This document shows positions 46,399-55,694 of a stretch of DNA of 64,000 nt, piece by piece (position 1 is the stretch's first letter; the number at the start of each line of letters is the position of its first letter). Made by a program: the position numbers and the translations under genes. The notes under the pieces are model-generated. The model worked only from the letters and a program-made list of their open reading frames with translations, ran no database searches and was not told the origin of the DNA. This DNA comes from Streptomyces rimosus (GTDB taxonomy: Bacteria > Actinomycetota > Actinomycetes > Streptomycetales > Streptomycetaceae), in NCBI RefSeq assembly GCF_008704655.1, contig NZ_CP023688.1:7136001-7200000 (forward strand), in the 5' to 3' direction.

Positions 46399-48477
46399 TC
46401 AGCGCGTGGCCGCTGCGAGGGATTCCCGGGCCGCCGTGGCGACCGCGTCGGCGGTGAAGCCGAACTCGTGGAAGAGGGTCTTGGCGTCCGCCGAGGCACC
46501 GAAGTGCTCCAGCGAGACGATCCGGCCCTGCGGACCCACGTAGCGGTGCCAGGTCAGACCGATGCCGGCCTCGACCGCGACCCGGGCCTTGACCGTCGGC
46601 AGCAGCACGCTGTCGCGGTACCCCTGGTCCTGCTCCTCGAACCACTCGACGGACGGCATCGAGACGACGCGAGTCGGGATGCCCTCGGCCTGCAGCGCCT
46701 CGCGCGCCTCGACGGCGAGCTGCACCTCGGAGCCGGTGCCGATCAGGATGACCTGCGGCTCGCCGCCCTCGGCCTCGAACAGCACGTAGCCGCCCTTGGC
46801 CGCGGCCGGGTTCGCCTCGTACGTCGGTACGCCCTGGCGGGTGAGCGCGAGGCCGTGCGGCGCCGGCTTGCTCTGGTGGCGGCGCAGGATCTCGGCCCAG
46901 GCGGTGGCGGTCTCGTTGGCGTCGGCCGGGCGCACGATGTTCAGGCCCGGGATGGCGCGCAGCGCGGACAGGTGCTCGACCGGCTGGTGGGTCGGGCCGT
47001 CCTCGCCGAGGCCGATGGAGTCGTGGGTCCACACGTACGTCACGGGCAGCTGCATGAGCGCGGCGAGGCGGACGGCGGGGCGCATGTAGTCGGAGAACAC
47101 CAGGAAGGTGCCGCCGTAGATGCGGGTGTTGCCGTGCAGCGCGATGCCGTTCATGGTCGAGCCCATGGCGTGCTCACGGATGCCGTAGTGCACCGTGCGG
47201 CCGTACGGGCTCGCCTCCGGGAGCGGGTTGCCCTCCGGCAGGAACGAGGAGTTCTTGTCGATGGTGGTGTTGTTCGAGCCGGCGAGGTCGGCGGAGCCGC
47301 CCCACAGCTCGGGCACGACCGCGCCGAGCGCCTGGAGGATCTTGCCGGAGGCCGCGCGGGTGGCGACGCCCTTGCCGGTCTCGAAGGCGGGCAGCGCCTT
47401 CTCCCAGCCGTCCGGCAGTTCGCCCGCCTGGATACGGTCGAACATGGCGGCGCGCTCCGGGTTGGCGGCGCGCCAGGCGGCGAGCTGCTTGTCCCACTCG
47501 GCGTGCGCCTCGCTGCCGCGCTTCCAGGCGGCGCGGGTGTGCTCGAGGACCTCGTCGGAGACCTCGAAGGACTTCTCCGGGTCGAAGCCCAGCACCTTCT
47601 TGGTGGCCGCGACCTCTTCGTCGCCCAGCGCGGAGCCGTGCGCGGCCTCGGTGTTCTGGGCGTTCGGGGCGGGCCAGGCGATGATCGAGCGGGCCGCGAT
47701 GAAGGAGGGACGCTCGGTCTCCTCCTGGGCGGCCTTGAGGGCCTTGGCCAGGCCGACCGGGTCGAGGTCGCCGCTGGGCAGCTGCTCGACGCGCTGGACG
47801 TGCCAGCCGTACGCCTCGTAGCGCTTGATCGTGTCCTCGGAGATGGCGGTCTCGGTGTCGCCCTCGATGGAGATGTGGTTGTCGTCCCACAGCATCACGA
47901 GGTTGCCGAGCTTCTGGTGGCCGGCGAGCGAGGACGCCTCGGCCGACACGCCCTCCTGGAGGCAGCCGTCACCGGCGATGACCCAGATGGTGTGGTCGAA
48001 GGGCGAGGTGCCGGGGGCCGCGTCCGGGTCGAACAGGCCGCGCTCGTAGCGGGCGGCCATGGCCATGCCCACCGCGTTGGCGACACCCTGGCCGAGCGGT
48101 CCCGTGGTGGTCTCCACACCGACCGTGTGGCCGTACTCCGGGTGGCCCGGGGTCTTGGAGCCCCAGGTGCGGAAGGACTTCAGGTCGTCCAGCTCCAGGC
48201 CGTAGCCGGCCAGGTAGAGCTGGATGTAAAGGGTCAGGCTGGAGTGGCCCGCCGACAGGACGAACCGGTCGCGGCCGGTCCACTTGGCGTCCGCCGGGTC
48301 GTGCTTCATCAGCTTCTGGAAGAGGACGTAGGCGGCCGGCGCGAGGCTCATGGCGGTACCCGGATGGCCGTTACCGACCTTCTGCACGGAATCCATGGCC
48401 AGGACGCGAACGGTATCGACGGCCCGCTGGTCCAGATCGGTCCACTCGAAATCTGTGGTGGTCGGCTTGGTGCTCAC
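46399..48477 (-). CDS. tkt: Transketolase
   Basis: 692 residues from a GTG, with GGAGAGGAG about a dozen bases upstream. ThDP signature [22 protein letters not shown]...[16 protein letters not shown], substrate residues in [12 protein letters not shown] and [11 protein letters not shown], and the C-terminal pyrimidine domain ([38 protein letters not shown]). It transfers two-carbon units in the non-oxidative pentose phosphate pathway. First gene of the tkt-tal-zwf-opcA-pgl operon. Confidence 0.98.
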   Translation of the reverse strand: MSTKPTTTDFEWTDLDQRAVDTVRVLAMDSVQKVGNGHPGTAMSLAPAAYVLFQKLMKHDPADAKWTGRDRFVLSAGHSSLTLYIQLYLAGYGLELDDLKSFRTWGSKTPGHPEYGHTVGVETTTGPLGQGVANAVGMAMAARYERGLFDPDAAPGTSPFDHTIWVIAGDGCLQEGVSAEASSLAGHQKLGNLVMLWDDNHISIEGDTETAISEDTIKRYEAYGWHVQRVEQLPSGDLDPVGLAKALKAAQEETERPSFIAARSIIAWPAPNAQNTEAAHGSALGDEEVAATKKVLGFDPEKSFEVSDEVLEHTRAAWKRGSEAHAEWDKQLAAWRAANPERAAMFDRIQAGELPDGWEKALPAFETGKGVATRAASGKILQALGAVVPELWGGSADLAGSNNTTIDKNSSFLPEGNPLPEASPYGRTVHYGIREHAMGSTMNGIALHGNTRIYGGTFLVFSDYMRPAVRLAALMQLPVTYVWTHDSIGLGEDGPTHQPVEHLSALRAIPGLNIVRPADANETATAWAEILRRHQSKPAPHGLALTRQGVPTYEANPAAAKGGYVLFEAEGGEPQVILIGTGSEVQLAVEAREALQAEGIPTRVVSMPSVEWFEEQDQGYRDSVLLPTVKARVAVEAGIGLTWHRYVGPQGRIVSLEHFGASADAKTLFHEFGFTADAVATAARESLAAATR

Positions 48478-49015
48478 CCTGAGTCAGGGCTCCTCTCCAC
48501 ATGTCGAATGCCGGGGACGGTATGTCCACCCGGCGCTGTCGAGCCTACCCCCGCATGTACGCGCGTCTTTTCGACGGAGCGTCGACGGCTCGTCATGATG
48601 AAACCAGTCGCCTAGAGCAACCAAATCCATGCGCCGGACATTCCCGCCCCGGGTGGGGCGGCCACATCTCCAGACTGCCGGGCGGCGCCCGCCTTCGCCT
48701 CCTGAACGGCGTGAACGGCGGCGGAACGCGGAGGGCCGGACGCCGGAGAAGGGGGACCGCGGCGCGCGGCGGAACGGCGGCGTGCGGCGGAACGGCGGCG
48801 TGCGGCGGGTGACGCGCGCGAGGGGCGGCGGACGATGCGGCCCGGCCGGCCCCGGGACCGGCCTCAACACGACCCCACCCCCGCGAAGGCCGTCGTATGG
48901 CCAACGTCTAAAGTGGCGTGGTACGCGCAAGCCTTAACCGGGTCTTCACGGCCGGGGACGCTTGCTGGCCTTATCTTCGCGGCGCGAGTCGCTGATGTTA
49001 CTTCCAGGGGTGTGC
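48478..49015. other. Divergent intergenic region tkt / ctaB
   Basis: 538 bases without a gene I can support. On the minus strand TAGGCT (48547-48542) is a possible tkt -10 box. An 18-base unit GGCGGAACGGCGGCGTGC is tandemly duplicated at 48768-48785 and 48786-48803 and continued by a third partial copy. GC-rich open frames here are low-complexity (Arg/Gly or Pro/Ala runs) and not called. Confidence 0.5.
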
Positions 49016-49966
49016 GTGACGGCCGTCGAATCCCGTCCTGCAGGGGTCCTAGCCCAGGGCCCGCAGGGTTCAGGTCACCGTCCGTTCGGGGCCCGTGTCA
49101 AGGCGTTCGTGGCACTGACCAAGCCGCGGGTCATCGAGCTGCTGCTCATGACGACGGTGCCGGTGATGTTCCTGGCGGCCGGCGGCGTCCCCGACCTGGG
49201 CCTGGTGCTGGCCACCTGCATCGGCGGCTATCTCTCCGCCGGCGGTGCCGCCGCGTTCAACATGTACATCGACCGCGACATCGATGCCCTGATGGACCGC
49301 ACCTCGCAGCGGCCCCTGGTCACCGGCATGGTCTCGCCCCGGGAGTGCCTGGTCTTCGCGAGTGCGCTGGCTGTCGGCTCCACCGCGTGGTTCTGGTTCC
49401 TGGTCAACCCGCTCTCGGCGATGCTCTCGCTCGGCGCGCTGCTCTTCTATGTCGTCGTCTACACGATGATCCTCAAGCGGCGTACCGCCCAGAACATCGT
49501 CTGGGGCGGCATCGCGGGCTGCATGCCGGTCTTCATCGGCTGGTCCGCGGTCACCAACACCGTCTCCTGGGCCTCGGCCATCCTCTTCCTCGTCATCTTC
49601 TTCTGGACGCCGCCGCACTACTGGCCGCTGTCCATGAAGGCCAAGGACGACTACGAGCGGGTCGGCGTGCCGATGCTGCCGGTCGTCGCCGGGAACAAGG
49701 CCGTGGCCCGCCAGATCGTCGCGTACAGCTGGGTGATGGTGCTGGTCTCCCTGCTGCTCCAGCCGCTGGGCTACACGGGCTGGTTCTACACCGCGGTGGC
49801 GGTGCTGTGCGGCGGCTTCTGGCTCATCGAGGCGCATGGCCTCCAGTCCCGCGCCAAGGCCGGGATCACCGGGCCGAAGCTGAAGGAGATGCGGCTGTTC
49901 CACTGGTCGATCACCTATGTCTCGCTGCTGTTCGTCGCGCTGGCCGTGGACCCGTTCCTGCGGTAG
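49016..49966 (+). CDS. ctaB: Protoheme IX farnesyltransferase (heme O synthase)
   Basis: 316 residues from the GTG at 49016, six bases after AGGGG; in-frame starts at 48962 and 48995 lack a ribosome site. UbiA-type prenyltransferase with ~9 membrane spans and both Asp-rich motifs: [15 protein letters not shown] and the second loop [17 protein letters not shown], plus the N-terminal [16 protein letters not shown]. It converts heme B to heme O for cytochrome aa3. Heme A synthase ctaA is 1.7 kb away on the other strand. Confidence 0.96.
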   Translation: MTAVESRPAGVLAQGPQGSGHRPFGARVKAFVALTKPRVIELLLMTTVPVMFLAAGGVPDLGLVLATCIGGYLSAGGAAAFNMYIDRDIDALMDRTSQRPLVTGMVSPRECLVFASALAVGSTAWFWFLVNPLSAMLSLGALLFYVVVYTMILKRRTAQNIVWGGIAGCMPVFIGWSAVTNTVSWASAILFLVIFFWTPPHYWPLSMKAKDDYERVGVPMLPVVAGNKAVARQIVAYSWVMVLVSLLLQPLGYTGWFYTAVAVLCGGFWLIEAHGLQSRAKAGITGPKLKEMRLFHWSITYVSLLFVALAVDPFLR

Positions 49967-49987
49967 CCGCGGTGCGCCCGTAGCGTC

Positions 49988-50026
49988 CCGAGGGCCCGTC
50001 ACGACACGCTCGTGGCGGGCCCTCGG
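49988..50026 (+). terminator. Terminator after ctaB
   Basis: CCGAGGGCCCGTCACGA (49988-50004) and TCGTGGCGGGCCCTCGG (50010-50026): 17-base stem with one mismatch, 5-base loop. Confidence 0.8.
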
Positions 50027-50079
50027 CGTACGCAGGGCGGCTCTTCCCCCGCTGATTACCGGCGGGTAGCATCCTGTCC

Positions 50080-50451
50080 ATGGCAGACACCAAGCAGGCG
50101 GACGAGCAGCGGGAAGACCAGGAGACCGGGGGCCGGTCCAAGCGGGACGAGCGGCGCACGGCCGCGCTGGCCAAGGCCGTCCGCGCCTTCGCCGCCGCGC
50201 ACGGCGGCAGCGCCGGGGCCCAGCTGGCCCACATCGGCCGCGGCCGCGTCCGTATCGCGCTGGTCGGCGCGGACGGCCAGTGGGGCAACCTGGTCGCCGA
50301 CTCCCAGGACATCGCGCGGGGCGCGGTCGAGCGGGCGGGGGCCGAGCTGCACGAGGACTTCGACGGCGAGTTCGCGGCCAAGGTGCGCACCGGGCCGTAC
50401 GAATGGTCGCGGATGGCGGGCATCCAGGTGGGCGGTCCGGCCAACGCGTAA
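50080..50451 (+). CDS. Hypothetical protein, conserved-looking, 123 residues
   Basis: ATG start after a short leader; coding-type third positions throughout. N-terminal ~25 residues are charged (DTKQADEQREDQE), then a compact alpha/beta domain: TAALAKAVRAFAAAHGGSAG, GRVRIALVGADGQWGNLVAD, ARGAVERAGAELHEDFDGEF and VRTGPYEWSRMAGIQVGGPA. No signal peptide, membrane span or metal motif. I do not recognise the family. It stands alone between the ctaB terminator and the amidohydrolase-like gene. Confidence 0.75.
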   Translation: MADTKQADEQREDQETGGRSKRDERRTAALAKAVRAFAAAHGGSAGAQLAHIGRGRVRIALVGADGQWGNLVADSQDIARGAVERAGAELHEDFDGEFAAKVRTGPYEWSRMAGIQVGGPANA

Positions 50452-50633
50452 GCACGGACCGCTGTGCGGCCCCGGCCCCGGCCCCACGGCCCCACGGCCC
50501 GCCGGGCCCGGGCCCGCTACCTGACGACCGCGTCGTCCGTTGAGCCCACCAGGGGCGGCGTCCGTGCCGCGCCGGGTGGGCTCTCGGCGCCGCGGGCGCC
50601 TTCGGCTTCGGAGGCTTCGGGGAGGAGGGGCGG

Positions 50634-51683
50634 ATGGACCGACTGCCACCGCTCGTGGACCAGTACGGCCACGGCGTGCTCCACGGGGACCTGGGGCTCG
50701 GCGCCTTCGAGGCGCACCTCGCCGCGGCCTCCGGCGGCCACGGCCCGGCACCGGCCGGCACCACCTTCTTCGACAGCTGGACCGGCCTCGGCGTACGCCG
50801 CTGGTGCCCGCCGCTGCTCGGCCTGGAGGCCCACTGCCCGCCCGCCCGCTACCTCGCCCGCAGGCGGGAGCTGGGTGCCTACCGCGCGACCCGTCTGCTG
50901 CTGCGCGGCTCCGGCATCGCTACGTTCCTGCTGGCGGCCGGGGCGCCCAGCGAGCTGACCTCGGCCGCCGAACTGGCCGCCGCTGCGGAGGCCGGTGCCC
51001 ACGAGGTCATCCGGCTCGAACCGCTCGCCGAACAGATCGCCGACACCTCCGGCAGCGTCGACTCCTTCATCGGCTACACCGCCGAGGCGGTCTACGCGGC
51101 CACCCAGGACGCCACCGCCTTCGCCTCCGCCGCGGCCTTCTGCGAGGGCCGCGCCCCGGAGGCGGGCGAGGTGCGGCGCGCCGCCGACCGGTGGCTGCGC
51201 GACCGCAGGCCGGGAGAGCGCCTCACCGACCCGACGCTGCTGCGGCACCTGCTGTGGAGCGCGGTGGCCACCGGCGTCCCCGTACAGCTGCACTGCCCCG
51301 ATCCGCAGCCGCTGACGGGCTTCCTGCGGGCCACCGCCGGTCTCGGTACGGACGTGGTGCTGCTGCCCCGGCCGCCGCACCACGCGCGGGCGGCGGAGCT
51401 GGCGGCGGTGCACCCGCACGTCTACGCGGACGCCGGGCCGTACCCCGGGGACACGCTCGCCCGCGCCCCGTTCGGCAAGCTGCTGTTCTCCACGGGGGCG
51501 CGGGCGCTGCCCGAGCTGTACGTGACGGGCGCGCGGTTCTTCGTACGGGCCCTGGAGCGGGTCGTACGGGAGTGGACCGAGGAGGGCATGTGCGCGCCCG
51601 CGGACGCGCGGCTGATCACCGCGATGATCGCGTCCGGGACGGCGCGCCGGGTCTACCGGCTGGAGGCCCCGGCGGCGGGCTGA
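50634..51683 (+). CDS. Amidohydrolase-family protein with a degraded metal site
   Basis: 349 residues. Overall it follows the TIM-barrel amidohydrolase_2 pattern: an N-terminal VDQYGHGVL in place of the usual D-H-x-H motif, RYLARRRELGAYRATRLLLRG, VPVQLHCPDPQPL (barrel strand that carries the third His in active members), HVYADAGPYPG, and a final KLLFSTGARALPELYVTG where active relatives have a catalytic Asp (Gly-Ala here). Loss of the first His and the last Asp suggests it no longer binds the usual metals. The 3' end overlaps the convergent ctaA gene by 31 bases. Confidence 0.8.
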   Translation: MDRLPPLVDQYGHGVLHGDLGLGAFEAHLAAASGGHGPAPAGTTFFDSWTGLGVRRWCPPLLGLEAHCPPARYLARRRELGAYRATRLLLRGSGIATFLLAAGAPSELTSAAELAAAAEAGAHEVIRLEPLAEQIADTSGSVDSFIGYTAEAVYAATQDATAFASAAAFCEGRAPEAGEVRRAADRWLRDRRPGERLTDPTLLRHLLWSAVATGVPVQLHCPDPQPLTGFLRATAGLGTDVVLLPRPPHHARAAELAAVHPHVYADAGPYPGDTLARAPFGKLLFSTGARALPELYVTGARFFVRALERVVREWTEEGMCAPADARLITAMIASGTARRVYRLEAPAAG

Positions 51684-52678
51684 GGCGCGGTGGCGCCGGC
51701 CTCGGCGGGGGCCGGAACCTCGGCCTTGGGACCGGAGGTCTCGCCGTCCCCGGCGGGCACCGGCCCCCGGTCGCGCAGCGCGAGGTGGATGCGCAGCACG
51801 CAGATCCACACCAGCGTCGAGACCAGCATGTGCAGGCCGACGACGATCTCCGGCAGGCCCGCGAAGTACTGGACGTAGCCGATGACGCCCTGGACGGCGA
51901 TGCAGCCGAACAGCTCCAGGACCATCCGGCGCGGCGCGGCCGGCGCCTTGACGGCGCGCAGCGTGAACCACAGGGCCACGGACAGGCCGACCACGATGTA
52001 GACGAAGTCGACGTGCAGCTGGGTGATCTCGTGCCAGTCCACCGGGATGCGGTGGACCTTCTTGGCGTCGCCCGCGTGCGGGCCCGCGCCGGTGACGACC
52101 GTACCCAGGACGGTGAGCGCGCCGGTCGCCAGGACCAGCAGCCCGGACAGCTGGCGCACCGGCCGGGAGACCAGGTCGCGCGGCGCCTCGTCGCCCTCGG
52201 CGGCGCGCCGCCAGGCCAGTACGGAGACCGTGAGCAGGGCGGTGGTGAGCAGGAAGTGCGCGGCCACGAGGTACGGGTTCAGACCGGTCAGGACGACGAT
52301 GCCGCCCCAGACCGCGTTGCCCATGACCACCCAGAACATCGCCCAGCCGAGGCGGGTGAGCGAGCGGCGGCGGGGCGCGCGGGCGCGGGCCGCGATGATG
52401 AAGACGCCGATGAACGCGCACAGCACGTACGTCAGCAGCCGGTTGCCGAACTCGATGAGGCCGTTGATGCCCATCGCGGCGGTGGGCGTGAGGCTGTCCG
52501 GGGTGCACTTGGGCCAGGTCGAGCAGCCCAGGCCGGACTGGGTGAGCCGGACGGCGCCGCCCGTCACGACGATCACGACGGACATCACGACGGTGGCCAG
52601 CGCGGCGCGCCGGACGAAGGCGGCGCTCGGCTGCCAGCGGCGCGCGATCAGCTCAAAGGGGTTCCACGTGTTCGGCAC
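51653..52678 (-). CDS. ctaA: Heme A synthase (COX15/CtaA family)
   Basis: 341 residues from a GTG. Eight membrane spans with heme-ligand His residues and family motifs: VVTGGAVRLTQSGLGCSTWPKC, EFGNRLLTYVLC, LVAAHFLLTTALL, ITQLHVDFVYIVVGL, YVQYFAGLPEIVVGLHMLVS. The Cys pair in CSTWPKC is the extracellular redox pair of actinobacterial/Bacillus enzymes. It oxidises heme O to heme A for cytochrome c oxidase. The start has a weak ribosome site. The last ~40 residues are a hydrophilic Pro/Ala tail. Confidence 0.95.
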   Translation of the reverse strand: MPNTWNPFELIARRWQPSAAFVRRAALATVVMSVVIVVTGGAVRLTQSGLGCSTWPKCTPDSLTPTAAMGINGLIEFGNRLLTYVLCAFIGVFIIAARARAPRRRSLTRLGWAMFWVVMGNAVWGGIVVLTGLNPYLVAAHFLLTTALLTVSVLAWRRAAEGDEAPRDLVSRPVRQLSGLLVLATGALTVLGTVVTGAGPHAGDAKKVHRIPVDWHEITQLHVDFVYIVVGLSVALWFTLRAVKAPAAPRRMVLELFGCIAVQGVIGYVQYFAGLPEIVVGLHMLVSTLVWICVLRIHLALRDRGPVPAGDGETSGPKAEVPAPAEAGATAPQPAAGASSR

Positions 52679-52763
52679 GCAGCCATGGTAGGCCGCGGCT
52701 TGTGCAAAGTTTCACGAGGGGGGTGGGCAACGCGCGGGCCGTTCGGGTCACCGCAGCTCACGG

Positions 52764-53570
52764 CTACTCCCAGCGGAAGAACTTGGCCGCAGCGCCCAGC
52801 CCGAGGACCGCCCACACGGCGAGGATGCCCAGGTCGCCCCAGGGCAGCCCGGCGCCGTGCTGGAGGACGTCCCGCAGGCCGTCCGAGAGCGCGGAGATCG
52901 GCAGCAGTCCGAGCACCGACTGCACCGCGCCGGGGAACTTGTCCAGCGGCACGATCACCCCGCCGCCCACCAGCAGCAGCAGGAAGACGAGATTGGCCGC
53001 CGCCAGCGTCGCCTCCGCCTTGAGGGTGCCCGCCATCAGCAGGCCGAGGCCGGAGAACGCCGCCGTACCGAGGACGAGCAGCAGCACCACGGACAGCGGG
53101 TTGCCGTGCGGGGACCAGCCCAGCGCGAACGCGATCACCGTCAGCAGCACGATCTGGAGGATCTCGGTCACCAGCACCGAGCAGGTCTTGGCCGTCATCA
53201 GCGCCCAGCGGGGCAGAGGCGAGGCGGCCAGCCGCTTCAGGACCCCGTACCGGCGCTCGAAACCGGTCGCGATGGCCTGCCCGGTGAAGGCGGTGGACAG
53301 CACGGCGAGGGCCAGGATGCCCGGCGTCAGGAAGTCGACCGCCTTGCCCGCGCCCGTGTCCACGATGTCCACGGCGGAGAACAGGACCAGCAGAAGCGTC
53401 GGGATGACGACGGTCAGCAGCAGCTGCTCACCGTTGCGCAGCAGCATCTTCGTTTCGAGGAGGGCCTGCGCGCGGATCATCCGGCCCAGCGGCGCCGCGC
53501 CGGGCCGGGGGGCGAAGGTGCCGGGGGCGCCGGCCGCGCCGCCCCGGTCCGTCGTGCCGGTGGCGGTCAT
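52764..53570 (-). CDS. ABC-2 type exporter permease
   Basis: 268 residues from the ATG at 53570, which shares a base with the ATPase stop (TGATG). Six membrane spans of the ABC-2 type: LTVVIPTLLLVLFSAVD, GILALAVLSTAFTGQAIATG followed by the conserved cytoplasmic FERRYGVLKRLAASPLPRW, VLLTVIAFALGW, LLLVLGTAAFSGLGLLMAG, NLVFLLLLVGGGVIVP, and LPISALSDGLRDVL before the last span. Works with the upstream ATPase. Its position next to ctaA and the SUF operon is conserved in this genus as I recall; substrate unknown. Confidence 0.92.
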   Translation of the reverse strand: MTATGTTDRGGAAGAPGTFAPRPGAAPLGRMIRAQALLETKMLLRNGEQLLLTVVIPTLLLVLFSAVDIVDTGAGKAVDFLTPGILALAVLSTAFTGQAIATGFERRYGVLKRLAASPLPRWALMTAKTCSVLVTEILQIVLLTVIAFALGWSPHGNPLSVVLLLVLGTAAFSGLGLLMAGTLKAEATLAAANLVFLLLLVGGGVIVPLDKFPGAVQSVLGLLPISALSDGLRDVLQHGAGLPWGDLGILAVWAVLGLGAAAKFFRWE

Positions 53571-54529
53571 CAGCGCAGCTCCTTGCCGGTCAGTTCGAGG
53601 AAGACGTCCTCCAGGGTGTGCCGTTCGACGGCAATGGCGTTCGGCATGACGCCGTGCTGCGCGCACCAGGAGGCCACGGTCGCCAGCAACTGCGGGTCGA
53701 CCTTCCCGCTCACCCGGTACGTGCCGGGCGTCAGCTCGGCCGCCGCGCTGTCCGCGGGCAGCGCCTTGAGCAGCGTCGCCAGGTCGAGGCCGGGCCGACC
53801 GGTGAAGCGCAGGGTGTTCTCGGCGCCGCCCGCGCACAGCTCCTCCGGGCTGCCCTGGGCGATCACCCGGCCTCCGTCGATGATCGCCACATCGTCGGCC
53901 AGCTGCTCGGCCTCGTCCATGAAGTGGGTGGTCAGCACGGTGCTCACGCCGTCGGCCCGCAGCTCCCGTACGAGGTCCCAGGTGGCGTGCCGGGCCTGTG
54001 GGTCCAGACCGGCCGTCGGCTCGTCGAGGAAGACCAGCTCCGGGCGGCCCACGACGGCCATGGCCAGCGCGAGCCGCTGCTGCTGCCCGCCGGACAGCCG
54101 CCGGTAGCTCGTACGGCCGCAGCTGCCCAGGCCCAGCCGGTCCATGAGCAGATCGACGTCGACGGGGTGGGCGTGCAGGCTCGCGGTGTGCCGCAGCATC
54201 TCCTCGGCGCGGGCGCCCGCGTAGACGCCGCCGGACTGGAGCATCACGCCGATACGGGGGCGTAGCGCCGCGGCGTCGGCGACCGGGTCCAGGCCCAGGA
54301 CGCGGACGGTTCCCGCGTCGGGACGGCGGTAGCCCTCGCAGACCTCGACGGTGGTGGTCTTCCCGGCGCCGTTGGGCCCGAGGACGGCGGTCACCGAGCC
54401 CGCCTCGACCCGGAGGTCGAGGCCGTCCACCGCGGTCTTGCTCCCGTACCGCTTGACCAGGCCGGTGATCTCTACGGCGGGCGGACGGCCGGGGGCCCGG
54501 GGGGTGTCCCCGGAGGAGGCGCTGCGCAT
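53570..54529 (-). CDS. ABC exporter ATP-binding protein
   Basis: 319 residues. Walker A VLGPNGAGKTTTVEVCEG, signature YRRLSGGQQQRLALAMAVV, Walker B LVFLDEPTAGLD, H-loop VLTTHFMDEAEQLADDV: a complete DrrA/NatA-type exporter ATPase. The last ~90 residues form a regulatory domain (TYRVSGKVDPQLLATVASW). A TAGACT box on the minus strand (54542-54537) ends eight bases before the ATG, so the mRNA may be leaderless. It drives the adjacent permease. The 300-base gap to sufR holds promoters and no gene. Confidence 0.94.
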   Translation of the reverse strand: MRSASSGDTPRAPGRPPAVEITGLVKRYGSKTAVDGLDLRVEAGSVTAVLGPNGAGKTTTVEVCEGYRRPDAGTVRVLGLDPVADAAALRPRIGVMLQSGGVYAGARAEEMLRHTASLHAHPVDVDLLMDRLGLGSCGRTSYRRLSGGQQQRLALAMAVVGRPELVFLDEPTAGLDPQARHATWDLVRELRADGVSTVLTTHFMDEAEQLADDVAIIDGGRVIAQGSPEELCAGGAENTLRFTGRPGLDLATLLKALPADSAAAELTPGTYRVSGKVDPQLLATVASWCAQHGVMPNAIAVERHTLEDVFLELTGKELR

Positions 54530-54832
54530 GACCGGAAGTCTACGAAGCGCGGGGGTGCGCGCAGGCGCGGGGGCGAAAAGGCCCGGCCAAGGAGGTATTC
54601 CCCCGGGCGGCGGAGGCGGGCCGTCCTGTGCGGGGCGTAGATCACCGGCGTCGGGGCGGGGAGGGGGCAGGCGGCCGCCCGAGGGCTGTGTGTGACCCTG
54701 AACCCGCAGGTCAGCGGCGGTTCCATCGAGTCCGTACGGTCATCCGGCGTCCCTGCCGATTAGGTGACCCTTAGTGATCGAGGCCACCTGTCCGTGATCC
54801 GGTCGAGGGTTGTATCGGCCTGAGGAATTACG

Positions 54833-54846
54833 CAACAATGGCGTTG
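54833..54846 (+). promoter_or_regulatory. SufR operator
   Basis: CAAC (54833-54836), AATGGC, GTTG (54843-54846): an exact CAAC-N6-GTTG palindrome, the motif reported for SufR in Streptomyces. It ends on the first base of the sufR start codon and overlaps a possible promoter (TTGTAT at 54810, AACAAT at 54834), so bound SufR would block transcription of the whole operon. Confidence 0.88.
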
Positions 54847-55694
54847 TGAAATACGCGAGCGAGGACCAGGAAGGCACCGCGGCCCGGCCGGCCGGCGGGC
54901 CGGACCGCCCCGCGCCCGCGAGGGCCGCGCGGTCCGCCCCCGGCGCCGCGCCGTCCCACGACGAACAGCGGGGCACGCGCAACCGCGTCGCGCGCTCCAT
55001 CCTCGACCACGGTCCGTCCACCGCGGCCGAGCTGGCCCTCCGGCTGGAGCTGACCCAGGCGGCCGTCCGCCGCCACCTCGACGCCCTCGTCGCGGAGAAC
55101 GTCGTCGAGCCCCGCGAGAAGCGCGTCTACGGCGCCCGCACCCGCGGCCGCCCCGCCAAGGTCTTCGCGCTCACCGACTGCGGCCGGGACGCCTTCGACC
55201 AGTCCTACGACCAGCTCGCGGCCGACGCGCTGCGCTGGATCGCGGAGAGCGCGGGCGGCGGCGAGCTGGGCGAGGCCGCCATCGCGGCGTTCGCCCGCGC
55301 CCGCTTCGCGGCCCTCGCCGAGAGCTACCGTCACGCCGTCGAGGCCGCCGCCCCCGAGGGCCGCACGAAGGCACTCGCCGAGGCATTGACCGCGGACGGG
55401 TACGCTGCTACGGCACGCAGCGCGCCCAGTCATCAGCTAGGTGAGCAGCTCTGCCAGCACCACTGCCCGGTCGCCCACGTCGCCGAGCAGTTCCCGCAGC
55501 TGTGCGAGGCGGAGACCGAGGTCTTCTCCCGCCTGCTGGGGACCCATGTGCAACGCCTTGCCACCATCGCCCACGGCGACGGTGTCTGCACGACCTTCGT
55601 CCCGAAGGGCCGACAGAGCGCCGGCAAGGCCGCCCACCGCACCACCAAGACCACCACAGCTTCTGCAAGCACGGCCGGGAGGAACCCCGCATGA
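54846..55694 (+). CDS. sufR: SUF operon repressor SufR
   Basis: 282 residues from the GTG at 54846. Winged-helix DNA-binding domain in [23 protein letters not shown] and the wing [14 protein letters not shown] (residues ~55-110). The C-terminal region has the Fe-S ligands [21 protein letters not shown]; a holo-cluster form represses suf genes and the apo form releases them. No ribosome site at a normal distance (GAGGAA is 18 bases away), so translation may be leaderless. It overlaps its own operator and shares ATGA with sufB. An extended Thr/Ser/Lys-rich tail ends the protein. Confidence 0.95.
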   Translation: MKYASEDQEGTAARPAGGPDRPAPARAARSAPGAAPSHDEQRGTRNRVARSILDHGPSTAAELALRLELTQAAVRRHLDALVAENVVEPREKRVYGARTRGRPAKVFALTDCGRDAFDQSYDQLAADALRWIAESAGGGELGEAAIAAFARARFAALAESYRHAVEAAAPEGRTKALAEALTADGYAATARSAPSHQLGEQLCQHHCPVAHVAEQFPQLCEAETEVFSRLLGTHVQRLATIAHGDGVCTTFVPKGRQSAGKAAHRTTKTTTASASTAGRNPA

